Assembly (NCBI RefSeq): GCF_004134825.1
Contig: NZ_SDPN01000010.1
Coordinates: 1 to 64,000 of the forward strand
DNA: 64,000 nucleotides
Reading direction: 5' to 3'
DNA from: Agromyces albus
GTDB lineage: Bacteria; Actinomycetota; Actinomycetes; Actinomycetales; Microbacteriaceae
The translations under genes and the position numbers were made by a program. Positions 1 through 8,635 of the stretch are shown here, piece after piece. The notes beneath the pieces are model-generated. The model was not told the origin of the DNA. It worked only from the letters and a program-made list of their open reading frames with translations, and did not search any database. Positions within the stretch are counted from its first letter, which is position 1. Every line of letters starts with the position of its first letter.

Positions 1-470
1 CGGGCGGCGGCCTCGCCGCGGGCACGGCGCTCCTCGCGCGCGATCGCGGCGGCCCCGCGCTCGCCGGGCAAGTGCTGATCTACCCGATGATCGACGACCG
101 CGACGCATCCGTCTCCACAGTCCAGGTCGACGGCATCGGCGTCTGGGACCGCACCAGCAACCTCACGGGCTGGAACGCGCTCCTCGGCGACCGCCGCGGA
201 ACCGACGACGTGTCGATCTACGCGGCACCGGCTCGAGCCACCGACCTCTCGGGCCTGCCGCCTGCGTTCATCGACTGCGGCAGCGTCGAGGTGTTCCGGG
301 ACGAGGATGTCGCGTACGCCACGCAGCTCTGGGCCGACGGCGTGCAGGCCGAACTGCACGTGTGGCCCGGCGGCTTTCACGGCTTCGACATGATGGCGCC
401 GCACATCGCCATCTCGCAGGCGATGACCGCCGCACGCGACAACTGGGTGGGCCGAATCCTCGGGGCCTGA
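1..470 (+). CDS. alpha/beta hydrolase (HSL/acetyl-esterase family), 5' end outside window
   Basis: Only the C-terminal part is present. The frame is open from base 3, and the first codons give a GGGLAAG stretch, which is the end of the GDSAGG nucleophile motif of hormone-sensitive-lipase-type esterases. The remaining triad members are visible: an Asp in the VEVFRDED segment and a His in the GGFHGFD segment near the C-terminus. Such enzymes hydrolyse short-chain esters in the cytoplasm. The true substrate cannot be told, and the start codon lies upstream of the window. The gene ends about 140 bases before the next coding region. Confidence 0.85.
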   Translation, partial: GGGLAAGTALLARDRGGPALAGQVLIYPMIDDRDASVSTVQVDGIGVWDRTSNLTGWNALLGDRRGTDDVSIYAAPARATDLSGLPPAFIDCGSVEVFRDEDVAYATQLWADGVQAELHVWPGGFHGFDMMAPHIAISQAMTAARDNWVGRILGA

Positions 471-607
471 CTCCCTTCGGCACGTGACCTCCCCCGCCAC
501 CTGAACCTCCCGCGGCCGCGAGCCCGCCTGCCCCATCTCGCGGCCGCGGGACGACACCGCTCCGAGCGGAGCGTAGGGTGAGTGCACACGCGCAATGGAG
601 CCCGATC

Positions 608-1606
608 ATGCAAGAACTCGTCGGCCGCCTGACGGCACTCGATCCCGAGGCGAGTGAGACCCTCAAGGTGGTCTCGTACTTCGACACGCTCGTCGGCGGC
701 AGCGTGGGGCCCGAGGCGCTCGTGCGCGGCGCGGCCGTGCTGAGCGGAGCGGTGGCCGGGTATCGGTCGGGCGGCCGGGTCATCCGGGTCTCGCACGACG
801 GCGTGCGCATGGCGGATGCCGCAGCCGACGACCCCACGTGGCCGAGTCACGACGTCGGCCCCGACGCCGACGTCTGGATCGAGCGCGTGGGTGCCCCGCA
901 TGCGAACGACACGATGGTCGTGGAGCGCCTCGCCATCGCGATGGCGATCACCCTCGCACGGCGGGCGCCGGCCGCCGAGGGTGCCGTCGAGGTCGCGGTG
1001 AGCTCGGCCGCGACCGCCGAGGAGCGCGCGGTCGCCCTGTCGCGACTCCGGCTCGACGCCACGCCGCTCGTGCGGGCCGTCGCGCTTCCCGCCGATTCCA
1101 TCGCCGCTCCCGAGGGGCCGTCGTCGATCGTCGCGACCGCGCACGGTCTCGCTCGCGCGGTGCTCGTGCGCGACGCTCCGACGCTGGCTCCCGGCATCCG
1201 CGCCGGCATCGGCCTGCCCGTCGCCCCCGAACACCTGCCCGAATCGTGGTCGTCTGCGCTCATCGCGCTGCGGCTGGGCTCCGCCGACGAGCCCGTCGTC
1301 GATGCGACCGAGCTCGGCGCCGTGCTGCTCGTCGCCGAGGCCGCCGAGGGACGGGCGCACCGGCATCCGGATGCCGCGGCCCTCGCCGAACTCGACCCGC
1401 GATCACTCGAGACGCTCGACGCGCTCGCCGACACCGGCAGCGTGCGTGCCGCCGCAGCGCGGCTCGGCATGCACCACTCGAGCGTGCAGGCCCGCGTGGC
1501 CGGGTTGGCGACGACGCTGGGATACGACCCGCGCACGCCGCGCGGTCGCACGCGGTATGCCCTCGCGCGGGCGCTCCTCTCGCTCGGCGGCCCAGAGCTC
1601 GGCTGA
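608..1606 (+). CDS. PucR/CdaR-type helix-turn-helix regulator
   Basis: A 332-residue protein. The N-terminal two thirds is a diverged, ligand-sensor-like region without a recognisable catalytic motif. The last roughly 65 residues form a PucR-type helix-turn-helix (LDALADTGSVRAAAARLGMH, then an H-x-S-x-V-x-x-R recognition helix). This C-terminal HTH layout fits a one-component transcription regulator, probably acting on neighbouring metabolism; its target is unknown. I chose ATG 608 because a GGAG lies 7 bases upstream. An in-frame GTG at 578 would add ten residues but has only a weak ribosome site. Confidence 0.75.
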   Translation: MQELVGRLTALDPEASETLKVVSYFDTLVGGSVGPEALVRGAAVLSGAVAGYRSGGRVIRVSHDGVRMADAAADDPTWPSHDVGPDADVWIERVGAPHANDTMVVERLAIAMAITLARRAPAAEGAVEVAVSSAATAEERAVALSRLRLDATPLVRAVALPADSIAAPEGPSSIVATAHGLARAVLVRDAPTLAPGIRAGIGLPVAPEHLPESWSSALIALRLGSADEPVVDATELGAVLLVAEAAEGRAHRHPDAAALAELDPRSLETLDALADTGSVRAAAARLGMHHSSVQARVAGLATTLGYDPRTPRGRTRYALARALLSLGGPELG

Positions 1607-1618
1607 TCGCGCCCGCGG

Positions 1619-2098
1619 TCAGCCATCGGGGTGGCCACCGTAGCTGCGGAGCTTGTACTCGGTGGTCACGAGGGCGAGCGTGAGTTCGCGCAGCTGCCGC
1701 CGAATGCGATCGCGCTGGGCGAGCATGATCTCGCGCCGCTCGCCTTCGGTCTCGGCGCCTCGTTCGACGAGGGCGATGTAGCGCTTGAGATCCTGCATGG
1801 TCATGCCCGACATGCGCATCCGGGTGAGGAAGACGAGGCGGCGCAGATTGAGTGCGGAGTATTCGCGGTAGCCGGCGCTGTTGCGGCCCGGCCGCACGAG
1901 GCCTTCCTGCTCGTAGTAGCGCAAGGTGTGCGGTGAGAGGCCGACGAGCGCGGCCGCTTCGGCGACGCTCTTCGGCGAGTCGTCGGGCGCGAACGTGGAG
2001 TCGTCGAGCGCCTGGAGCGCGTCGATGACACCTTCGAAGGCGTCGCTCTCGGTCGTGTCGAGCAGCCGCTCGATCAGCTCGTTCGTAGCCATCTGCAC
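1619..2098 (-). CDS. MerR family transcriptional regulator
   Basis: A 159-residue protein with a classical MerR DNA-binding domain around residues 43-110 (AAALVGLSPHTLRYYEQEGLV, then a wing with GYREY). A coiled dimerisation helix follows. There is no cysteine-rich C-terminal metal site, so it is more like the aldehyde/redox/drug-responsive branch. It lies 24 bases downstream of the SDR gene on the same strand, so the two probably form an operon. The SDR promoter has a 19-base spacer carrying a palindrome, as expected for a MerR target, so autoregulation is likely. Start: GTG 2098, with ATG 2092 also possible. Confidence 0.88.
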   Translation of the reverse strand: MQMATNELIERLLDTTESDAFEGVIDALQALDDSTFAPDDSPKSVAEAAALVGLSPHTLRYYEQEGLVRPGRNSAGYREYSALNLRRLVFLTRMRMSGMTMQDLKRYIALVERGAETEGERREIMLAQRDRIRRQLRELTLALVTTEYKLRSYGGHPDG

Positions 2099-2122
2099 AC
2101 CATAATCCGCGCAGTGTCGCCG

Positions 2123-3004
2123 TCAGAAGGCCCGCACTGCGGGCGCGACGCCGGGGAAGTCGGCGGACTCGCTCAGCGAAGCCCAGTGCCGCACCTCGTC
2201 GAGGGAGCGCTGGTAGGCGGACGACAGGTTGCGCACCGCCTCGGCTCCGAGCGGCAGGCGCAACGGCGCATCCGGCGCGTCGAGCACTTGGCGGATGATC
2301 GACGCCGCCCGCACCGGGTCGCCCTCCTGGATGCCGTCGGCCTCCGCCATGTTCACCCGCACGGCGCCGATCACTTGGTCATACTCGGCACTCTTGGCCG
2401 CGGTCCGCAGCACCTCGCCGGCGTTGAACTCGGTACGGAACCGGCTCGGCTCCACGATCAGCACCCGGATGCCGAACGGGGCGACCTCCCCGGCCAGCGC
2501 CTGCGACCAGCCCTCGAGGGCGAACTTGCCCGCCGAGTAGCTGCCGACCGCGGGGAACGACATCCTGCCGCCTTGGCTGCTCATCTGCACGATCGCTCCC
2601 GATCCGGCGGCGCGCAGGTGCGGGAGCACCGCGCGAACGAGCGCGGCAGGACCGAACAGGTGCTGCGCCAGCATGTCCCGCAGTTCTGCGTCGCTCACCT
2701 CCTCGGCGGCGCCGACCTGACCGGCGCCGGCGTTGTTCACCAGCACGTCGACGCGGCCGAAGTGTTGGATCGCACGGTCGACCACCTCTGACGCCGCATC
2801 CGTGTCGCGGACGTCATGAGCGAGCGGCAGCAGTCGTGCCGGGAACCGTTCGCGGAGACCGTCGAAGCGCTCGAGCCGCCGCGCCGTGGCGACGACGTGC
2901 TCACCCGCTTCGAGGGCCGCCTCGACCAGTGCCCGGCCGAGGCCGGAGCTGCCGCCGGTGATGATCCACGTCTTCTGCGACTCGTGCGACTCGTATCCGT
3001 TCAT
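2123..3004 (-). CDS. short-chain dehydrogenase/reductase
   Basis: A 293-residue NAD(P)-dependent oxidoreductase. It has a TGGSSGLG nucleotide-binding motif at residues 16-23, NNAG at 90-93, a serine pair near 142 and the catalytic Y156-x3-K160. All classical SDR catalytic elements are present; the substrate is unknown. ATG 3004 was chosen rather than the longer frame because a plausible -10 (TAGCGT) ends only 7 bases upstream, which predicts a leaderless transcript and explains the poor ribosome-binding site. It is the first gene of an SDR-MerR operon. SDR genes paired with MerR regulators often serve detoxification of electrophiles, but that is inference. Confidence 0.9.
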   Translation of the reverse strand: MNGYESHESQKTWIITGGSSGLGRALVEAALEAGEHVVATARRLERFDGLRERFPARLLPLAHDVRDTDAASEVVDRAIQHFGRVDVLVNNAGAGQVGAAEEVSDAELRDMLAQHLFGPAALVRAVLPHLRAAGSGAIVQMSSQGGRMSFPAVGSYSAGKFALEGWSQALAGEVAPFGIRVLIVEPSRFRTEFNAGEVLRTAAKSAEYDQVIGAVRVNMAEADGIQEGDPVRAASIIRQVLDAPDAPLRLPLGAEAVRNLSSAYQRSLDEVRHWASLSESADFPGVAPAVRAF

Positions 3005-3011
3005 GTCCTCG

Positions 3012-3042
3012 ACGCTACGGATTCGAGTGCACTCGAAGGCAA
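3012..3042 (-). promoter_or_regulatory. MerR-type promoter/operator of the SDR-MerR operon
   Basis: Read on the minus strand, TTGCCT (3042-3037) and TAGCGT (3017-3012) are separated by 19 bases instead of 17. The spacer contains almost all of a perfect 16-base palindrome, TTCGAGTGCACTCGAA (3022-3037). An over-long spacer filled by a dyad is the signature of MerR-activated promoters. The MerR gene is the second gene of this operon. Confidence 0.65.
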
Positions 3043-3103
3043 GCCCCTGTTTCACTGGTTTCGCTAACGTACGAGATACGCACCCCTCGTCAGGAGAGTC
3101 CCC

Positions 3104-3169
3104 ATGTCATTGATCCGGCGACCAGTTTCGGGTTCTCGGCACCTCGCCACGCGCAAAGCCGGCCGATGA
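3104..3169 (+). CDS. putative 21-residue leader ORF coupled to the DUF4386 gene
   Basis: A short open frame with a strong ribosome-binding site (AGGAGAG, 5 bases before ATG). It encodes an arginine-rich peptide beginning MSLIRRPVSG. Its TGA overlaps the ATG of the downstream membrane-protein gene as ATGA. The downstream start itself lacks a good ribosome site, so translation is probably coupled through this small frame. It could be a genuine small protein or only a leader; no family is recognised. Confidence 0.45.
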   Translation: MSLIRRPVSGSRHLATRKAGR

Positions 3170-3861
3170 GCGCCTCCGTCGCGGCCGCCTGGCTTCTCAT
3201 AATGTTGCCGATCGCGTTCAACGCTGCGTTCGCGGCCCTGGCCGTGAAGTTCGACTATCCCGACATCCTGCGCCGACCGACGGAGGAGATTCTCGAACGG
3301 TTCCGCACAGGCGGCTCCGGCCTCGTGCTGATCTGGTGGGCGTTCGCCATGACCGCGGTCCTGTTCGCGCCACTCGCTGTGCTCGTCTCCGGTGCGCTGC
3401 CCCGCGCCGACGCGACGCTCCTCGCCGTGGGAACCGCCGTCGGCGTGCTCGCGGCGGCTGTGCAGTTCCTGGGGCTGATCCGCTGGCCGTTCCTCGTGCC
3501 CTACCTTGCCCGCGCCGCTGCCGAGCCCGACGCCACTCCGACGCGCAAGGAGGCGATCGACGTCGTCTTCCAGGCCTTCAACCGGTATCTCGGGGTCGCC
3601 GTCGGCGAGCATCTCGGCTTCCTCCTCACCGGTGCGTGGAGCATCCTGGTCGGCGCCGCCGTCATCCAAGACGCTCATCTTCCCGTGTGGCTCGGCGTCG
3701 CCGGAATCGTCATAGGAGGCGTCCTCGCCGTGTGCTCGCTCGAGTTCGTCGGCCCGTTCGAACGCACGGGTTGGAAGCTCGCCGCAACGCTCACCCCCAC
3801 CACGTACATCGTCTGGTCGCTCTGGCTCGTCGCGACCGGCATCACGCTGCTGGTGCTGTGA
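3166..3861 (+). CDS. DUF4386-like integral membrane protein
   Basis: A 231-residue protein dominated by six or so hydrophobic segments (about residues 7-26, 50-75, 85-108, 140-165, 175-198 and 205-230). A polar stretch sits around 109-135. The FNRYLGVAVGEHLG segment and overall length resemble the DUF4386 membrane family, whose function is unknown. The start ATG overlaps the stop of a small upstream frame. The gene converges on another small membrane-protein gene. Assignment to DUF4386 is from memory of family pattern and is moderately secure. Confidence 0.7.
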   Translation: MSASVAAAWLLIMLPIAFNAAFAALAVKFDYPDILRRPTEEILERFRTGGSGLVLIWWAFAMTAVLFAPLAVLVSGALPRADATLLAVGTAVGVLAAAVQFLGLIRWPFLVPYLARAAAEPDATPTRKEAIDVVFQAFNRYLGVAVGEHLGFLLTGAWSILVGAAVIQDAHLPVWLGVAGIVIGGVLAVCSLEFVGPFERTGWKLAATLTPTTYIVWSLWLVATGITLLVL

Positions 3862-3868
3862 CCGGGCG

Positions 3869-4297
3869 CTAGGGCGCGGCGACTCGGGCCCGGTCGCCGG
3901 CCACGAACAGTGCGCCGACCACGATGAACAGCCAGGCTCCCGACACCGGCAGCAGGCTCGCGCAGAAGACGCCCCAGATGGCCAGTATCCAGCCGAGCAC
4001 ACCCGGCACCCGGTTGCCCTGCCGGGCGGAGAACACCACGAGGATCCCGAGCGCGAGCAGCGGCACGGCGAAACTGCCCGGGGTGATCCAGAACGCCTCG
4101 GCGAACCGAAGCTGCTCAGCGCTCGGCCGCAGCGTCACCGTGCCCCACCAGCCGGCCGAGGCGATGTCTCGCCAGACATCCGCTCGCGCGATGGACGTCA
4201 GCACCAGGTGGATCACACTGCCGCCGATCGCCACCCAGCCGCCGGCCGCAGTGAGGCCGGATCTCTTCACGTCACGTTGTGCTTCGGTCGCCGTCAT
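3869..4297 (-). CDS. small membrane protein, DUF6463-like
   Basis: A 142-residue protein with about four transmembrane segments (residues 17-36, 75-92, 98-115 and 117-136). The GGWVAIGGSVIHLVL opening and an internal FWxTPGSFAVPLLALG segment resemble DUF6463 family proteins. No enzymatic motif is visible. It stands convergent to the preceding membrane-protein gene with 7 bases between the stop codons. Function unknown. Confidence 0.65.
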   Translation of the reverse strand: MTATEAQRDVKRSGLTAAGGWVAIGGSVIHLVLTSIARADVWRDIASAGWWGTVTLRPSAEQLRFAEAFWITPGSFAVPLLALGILVVFSARQGNRVPGVLGWILAIWGVFCASLLPVSGAWLFIVVGALFVAGDRARVAAP

Positions 4298-4385
4298 GGT
4301 CTGATCCTCGCAGGGCGATCGCAGCGAACGAACACCCGTTCGGAGGATGCGCCTGTCGTCGCGCGCACGCGCAGGCCCATCCAGG

Positions 4386-5291
4386 TCAGACGATGGATGC
4401 CGCGACGCCCGCTTGCCCGAGCCCGGCGCGATCGAGCGCCTCGATGCCGCCGTTCACGAACGCCGTCACCGCGTCGAGCGTGGCGTCGACGCCGAGGATG
4501 CGCGAGTGGCCGGCGCCCTCGGTGACGAGCAGTCGTGAGCGCTCGCCGTGGGCGGCGTGCAGCCGAGTTCCTTCGCTCGCCGCCACCTCGCGATCGCCGC
4601 GATCGTGCACGACGAGCAGCGGCACCCCGGCCGGGAGCGGCGTGGCCACGGCGTCGAACCGCGCGTAGGGATCCTGCCGGTCGGGCATGACGATGCGCGC
4701 GAACTCGCGAGCGAGCACGTCGGCGGTGGGCGCGCTGAGTCCCAGGCGGCCGGCGAACGAGTCGACGAGGAAGCGGGCATCGGCCATGCCCGAGATCGCC
4801 ACGACGCCGCCGGTTGCCAGTCCCTCGCGCACCGCGGTGAGTGCTGCGAGCCCGCCGAACGAGTGGCCGATCACGGCGCGGAACCTGCCGTGGCGTGACT
4901 GCAGCGCCTCGATCGCGGCGAGGTAGTCGCGGATGTCGGTGCGCCGGCCTCTCGACTCCCCGTTCGCCGGCGCATCGAAGGCGACGAGTCGGTACCCCTC
5001 GGCCCGGAGCTCCCGCACGATGGGCGCGAACTGGGCGGCGCGGCCGCGCCATCCGTGCACCAGCAGCACGGTCTCGGGGCCGTGGCCCCATTCGTAGGCG
5101 GCGACGTCGCGGCCGCGAACGTGGAGTGAGCTGCGGGCGGCCGACTCGTGCACCGCGCGCTCGCCGGGGCGAACCGGCAGGGCGGGCCCCACCTTCTTGA
5201 AGAGTGGAAGCGCCAGTCGTGCCGCGACCTCGGGCGAGACGCGATCGGCGGCGCGGATGGCGGCGAGCGTTGCGGTCAGGGCGGGGTGCAT
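4386..5291 (-). CDS. alpha/beta hydrolase
   Basis: A 301-residue single-domain alpha/beta-hydrolase. HGW at residues 79-81 forms the oxyanion region and GHSFGG at 142-147 carries the nucleophile Ser144. Asp230 or Asp233 and His262 (GAGHSRIL) complete the triad. Physiological substrate unknown; carboxylesters are typical. It is transcribed divergently from a TetR regulator, with two TetR-type operators in the 105-base gap, so it is very probably the regulator's target. Confidence 0.88.
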   Translation of the reverse strand: MHPALTATLAAIRAADRVSPEVAARLALPLFKKVGPALPVRPGERAVHESAARSSLHVRGRDVAAYEWGHGPETVLLVHGWRGRAAQFAPIVRELRAEGYRLVAFDAPANGESRGRRTDIRDYLAAIEALQSRHGRFRAVIGHSFGGLAALTAVREGLATGGVVAISGMADARFLVDSFAGRLGLSAPTADVLAREFARIVMPDRQDPYARFDAVATPLPAGVPLLVVHDRGDREVAASEGTRLHAAHGERSRLLVTEGAGHSRILGVDATLDAVTAFVNGGIEALDRAGLGQAGVAASIV

Positions 5292-5344
5292 GAGTGTCTC
5301 CGATCCGGGAAGCGAGTCGCGCCGAGGTGCGAATGCTCAATCAA

Positions 5345-5385
5345 TACGAACGGTCGTACGTACACTATACGAACGATCGTGCGTA
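5345..5385. promoter_or_regulatory. tandem TetR-type operators between hydrolase and tetR genes
   Basis: Two 18-base imperfect palindromes, TACGAACGGTCGTACGTA (5345-5362) and TACGAACGATCGTGCGTA (5368-5385), differ at two positions. Their centres are 23 bases apart, about two helix turns. They lie 12 bases upstream of the tetR start and 54 bases upstream of the hydrolase start, which fits a repressor acting on both divergent promoters. Confidence 0.75.
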
Positions 5386-5396
5386 AACTGAAGGGC

Positions 5397-6071
5397 ATGG
5401 ACGAAATCGACGGTCGGCGATTGCGCGGCGACGCCTCACGGCGCGCCGTGCTCTCACGTGCCGCCGACCTGGCTTCCGTCGCAGGACTCGACGGGCTCTC
5501 GATCGGACGGCTCGCAACGGACGCGGCGGTGAGCAAGAGCGGGGTCGCGACGCTCTTCGGCAGCAAGGAGCGCTTGCAGCTCGCCACGGTCGAAGCTGCA
5601 CGCCAGCGTTTCGTCACCTCGGTGATCGAGCCCGCACGTGCAGAGCCGCGCGGTCTCGGCCGAATCGTCGCGCTCCTCGACAACTGGATCGCCTACTCGC
5701 GCGACCGTGTCTTCCCGGGCGGCTGCTTCTTCGCCGCCGCGGCGGCCGACTTCGATTCGAAGCCGGGCGATGTGCGCGACGCCCTCGAGCGCGCGCTCGA
5801 CGACTGGAGCGGCTACCTCGCCGCCTCGTTCCGCTTCGCGATCGAGCTCGGCGAGCTCCCGGCGCTCCACGATCCCGAGCAGCTCGCCTTCGAGTGCACC
5901 GCACTCCTCGACGCGGCGAACACCCGTTCGATCATGCACGGGTCGAACACGCCGTACCGATTCGCGCGCATCGGCGTCGCCGATCGCCTCGCATCACTCG
6001 GCGGGTCGCCCGACGTGATCGCGCGACTGCGCGACGTCGACGACGAGGCGGTTGCACGCCCCGGTGGTTGA
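5397..6071 (+). CDS. TetR/AcrR family transcriptional repressor
   Basis: A 224-residue regulator with an N-terminal TetR helix-turn-helix around residues 15-60 (ADLASVAGLDGLSIGRLATDAAVSKSGVATLFGSKERL). The ligand-binding C-terminal part contains an FPGGCFFAAAAADFDS segment seen in TetR-C11-like regulators. It is divergent from an alpha/beta hydrolase gene and probably represses both genes through the tandem palindromes in between. The stop codon TGA (6069-6071) is supplied by a palindromic repeat element, so the last few residues may be repeat-derived. Start: ATG 5397, 11 bases after the second operator. Confidence 0.9.
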   Translation: MDEIDGRRLRGDASRRAVLSRAADLASVAGLDGLSIGRLATDAAVSKSGVATLFGSKERLQLATVEAARQRFVTSVIEPARAEPRGLGRIVALLDNWIAYSRDRVFPGGCFFAAAAADFDSKPGDVRDALERALDDWSGYLAASFRFAIELGELPALHDPEQLAFECTALLDAANTRSIMHGSNTPYRFARIGVADRLASLGGSPDVIARLRDVDDEAVARPGG

Positions 6072-6160
6072 GTAGCGCCGGGCGAAGCCCGCCGCGTATC
6101 GAAACCACCAGTCGTACATGGTGGTTTCGATACGGCTGCTTCGCGGCCTACTCAACCACC
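6063..6160. repeat. inverted pair of palindromic repeat units
   Basis: Two units of the dispersed repeat family (6063-6109 and 6120-6160) face each other across a 10-base gap. The ends are GGTGGTTGAG and GAAACCACC, with an internal GC-rich hairpin. The pair lies between the convergent tetR and fdxA genes and could act as a bidirectional terminator. The left unit contains the tetR stop codon. Confidence 0.85.
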
Positions 6161-6165
6161 GGGGG

Positions 6166-6492
6166 TCAGTGCTCCACTGCCTGCGGGGGCAGCGCGGCCA
6201 CGACGGGGTGGTCCTTGGCGATCAGGCCGACCTTCGCGGCGCCGCCGGGCGAGCCGAGGTCGTCGAAGAACTCGACGTTCGCCTTGTAGTAATCGGCCCA
6301 CACGTCGGGGAGGTCGTCTTCGTAGTAGATCGCCTCGACCGGGCACACCGGCTCGCAGGCGCCGCAGTCGACGCACTCGTCGGGGTGGATGTAGAGCGAG
6401 CGCTCACCCTCGTAGATGCAGTCGACCGGGCACTCGTCGATGCACGCGCGATCCTTGACATCGACGCAGGGCAGCGCGATGACGTACGTCAC
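6166..6492 (-). CDS. fdxA: 7Fe ferredoxin
   Basis: A 108-residue ferredoxin of the actinobacterial FdxA type. Cysteines at 9, 17, 21, 25, 40, 43, 46 and 50 are spaced as for one 3Fe-4S and one 4Fe-4S cluster (CIDECPVDC, then [11 protein letters not shown]). It should carry electrons from the neighbouring NADPH-ferredoxin reductase to sulfite reductase encoded upstream in the same block. The GTG start overlaps the reductase stop as GTGA, indicating translational coupling. It is the last gene of the sulfur operon, and a repeat pair follows directly. Confidence 0.92.
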   Translation of the reverse strand: MTYVIALPCVDVKDRACIDECPVDCIYEGERSLYIHPDECVDCGACEPVCPVEAIYYEDDLPDVWADYYKANVEFFDDLGSPGGAAKVGLIAKDHPVVAALPPQAVEH

Positions 6493-7868
6493 GAGCCGAC
6501 CAGTGCGCCGTCGCGGGAGATGCCGACCTGCTCGTCGCGGGGCACGACCTTCACGCGCTCGCGGACGAACGCGTCGGTCTCGCCGAGGGCGCGCTCGTGC
6601 GCGTCGAGCGCGAGCCAGCCCTCCCACGTCGTGTAGTGGACACCGCGGTCGTCGAGCAGCTCGAGGAGCGCATCGGGCTCGGCGACCGTCGGGGCGGGCA
6701 GCGCGTCGCGGTCCTCGATGAGGTTCGCGATCGTCTCCATCGCGTCGCCCTTCGTGTGGCCGATGAGGCCCACGGGGCCGCGCTTGATCCAGCCGGTCGC
6801 GTAGAGGCCGGGCACGGGCGAGCCGGCGGCGTCGAGCACGCGCCCGCCGTCGTTCGGGATGACGCCGTTGCGTTCGTCGAACGGCGCTCCGGGCACGGGC
6901 GAGCCGTAGTAGCCGACCGCGCGGTAGACGGCCTGCACCGGGTAGTCGACGAACGTGCCGGTGCCGACGACGGCGCCCGATCCGTCGCCGACGGGGGCGT
7001 TCCGCTCGAAGCGCATGCCCTCGACGCGTCCTTCGCCGAAGATCTCGACGGGCGTGTGGAAGAAGTGCAGGTGCAGCCGGCGCGAGGCGCTGCCCACCTC
7101 ACGGGTACGCCAGCTCTGGAGCGTGCGCAGCATGACCTTGATCTGGTTGTTCGCAGCGGACGCGGCATCCACGCCGGCGAAGTCCTCGTCGGAGACGACG
7201 ATGTCGACATCGGGCACCTCGCCGAGCTCGCGCAGCTCGATCGGGGTGAACTTCACCTCGGCGGGACCGCGACGGCCGAAGACGTGCACGTCGGTGACGG
7301 GCGAGCCCTCGAGGCCCGCGTAGACGTTGGCCGGGACATCCGTCGACCGCAGGTCTTCGGGGTGCTTCGCGAGCACGCGGGCCACGTCGAGTGCGACGTT
7401 GCCATTGCCGATCACGGCGATGTCGGTCGCGTCGAGCGGCCACGTGCGCGGCACGTCGGGGTGACCGTCGTACCAGGCGACGAAGTCGGCCGCGCCGTAG
7501 GAGCCGGGCAGGTCGACGCCCGGGATGTCGAGGTCGGCGTCGCGGATCGCGCCCGTCGCAAGGATCACGGCGTCGTAGTGCGCGTGCAGCTCGTCGAGCG
7601 AGATGTCGCGGCCCACGGTGACGTTGCCGATGAGGCGGATGATGCCGGCGTCGAGCATCTCGTGCAGCGAGTTCACGATGCCCTTGATGCGGGGGTGGTC
7701 GGGCGCCACGCCGTAGCGGATGAGTCCGTAGGGGGCGGGCAGCGACTCGAAGAGGTCGATCGCGACCTCGCCGCCGCGCTCTCGCACGGCATTGTTCAGG
7801 ATGTTGCCGGCGTAGATCCCGGCGGGGCCGGCTCCGACGATCGCGACGCGAAGGGTCGGGAGGGTCAT
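6489..7868 (-). CDS. fpr: ferredoxin-NADP+ reductase, FprA type
   Basis: A 459-residue flavoprotein of the adrenodoxin-reductase/FprA type. The FAD motif GAGPAG is at residues 12-17 and the NADP motif ([14 protein letters not shown]) near residue 165. A conserved GWIKRGPxGxIGxxKxDA-like segment lies in the C-terminal third. It reduces ferredoxin with NADPH. Placed between cobA and fdxA in the sulfate-assimilation operon, it is the likely electron source for the ferredoxin-dependent sulfite reductase and APS reductase. ATG 7868 overlaps the cobA stop (ATGA). Confidence 0.9.
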   Translation of the reverse strand: MTLPTLRVAIVGAGPAGIYAGNILNNAVRERGGEVAIDLFESLPAPYGLIRYGVAPDHPRIKGIVNSLHEMLDAGIIRLIGNVTVGRDISLDELHAHYDAVILATGAIRDADLDIPGVDLPGSYGAADFVAWYDGHPDVPRTWPLDATDIAVIGNGNVALDVARVLAKHPEDLRSTDVPANVYAGLEGSPVTDVHVFGRRGPAEVKFTPIELRELGEVPDVDIVVSDEDFAGVDAASAANNQIKVMLRTLQSWRTREVGSASRRLHLHFFHTPVEIFGEGRVEGMRFERNAPVGDGSGAVVGTGTFVDYPVQAVYRAVGYYGSPVPGAPFDERNGVIPNDGGRVLDAAGSPVPGLYATGWIKRGPVGLIGHTKGDAMETIANLIEDRDALPAPTVAEPDALLELLDDRGVHYTTWEGWLALDAHERALGETDAFVRERVKVVPRDEQVGISRDGALVGS

Positions 7869-8635
7869 GGCTGTTGTGCCTTTCGATTGGAGATGGCCTC
7901 GGGGGCGTAGGGGCTGAGGGTGACGACATCGCCGACGACGATCACTGCAGGAGAGCGGATGCCGCGGTGCGCTGCCTGCACCGCGATCGTCTCGAGCGTG
8001 CCGACCGTGACCCGCTGGCCGGGTCCGTACCCATCTTCGACGATCGCGACTGGGCAATCGCCTCCGCGCTCGCCGCGGGCGAGGGTGGCTGCGGAGTTCG
8101 CAAGGGTGTTCATGCCCATGAGCAGCACGACCGTGTGGTCGCGGCCGCCACTGAGCTCGCGGAGCTGCTCGTGGCCCGTGACGACGCTGAAGGCGGTGGC
8201 GAGGCCGCGGTGGGTGAGCGGGATGCCCGCGATCGCCGGCACCGAGATCGCGCTCGTGATGCCGGGCACGACCTCGACGTCGATGCCCGCGGCGCGGCAG
8301 TGGGCGACCTCTTCGCTGCCGCGGCCGAACACGTAGGGGTCGCCGCCCTTCAGGCGCACGACGCGCTTGCCCTCGAGGGCGAGCGACACGAGCAGTTCGT
8401 TGATGCCGTCTTGCGGCACCGGGTGGTGGCCGGGGAGCTTGCCCACGTCGATGATCTCGGCGTGCAGGGCGACACCCTCGGCTGTGAGCCCGTCGAGCAC
8501 GCCGCGCGCACCGAGCCGGTCGGCCACGATGACGTCGGCGGCCTCGAGGGCGCGGAGGCCGCGGATCGTGAGCAGGCCGGGGTCGCCCGGTCCGGCGCCG
8601 ACGAGGGTCACGCGGCCCGGGATGACGGCGCTCAC
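7865..8635 (-). CDS. cobA: uroporphyrinogen-III C-methyltransferase
   Basis: A 256-residue SUMT. It has the conserved VGAGPGDPGLLT motif near the N-terminus, VRLKGGDPYVFGRG in the middle and a VVPGITSA segment. It methylates uroporphyrinogen III twice with SAM to precorrin-2, the first step toward siroheme. It lacks the CysG-type dehydrogenase/chelatase domain. The chelatase is presumably the separate SirB-like protein upstream; no precorrin-2 dehydrogenase is seen in the window. GTG 8635 overlaps the permease stop, and its own stop overlaps fpr. Confidence 0.92.
   Translation of the reverse strand: MSAVIPGRVTLVGAGPGDPGLLTIRGLRALEAADVIVADRLGARGVLDGLTAEGVALHAEIIDVGKLPGHHPVPQDGINELLVSLALEGKRVVRLKGGDPYVFGRGSEEVAHCRAAGIDVEVVPGITSAISVPAIAGIPLTHRGLATAFSVVTGHEQLRELSGGRDHTVVLLMGMNTLANSAATLARGERGGDCPVAIVEDGYGPGQRVTVGTLETIAVQAAHRGIRSPAVIVVGDVVTLSPYAPEAISNRKAQQP

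Noticed and set aside
6597-7910. A 437-codon + strand frame opposite fpr
   Set aside because: No family pattern; mirrors the codon bias of the flavoprotein gene on the other strand.
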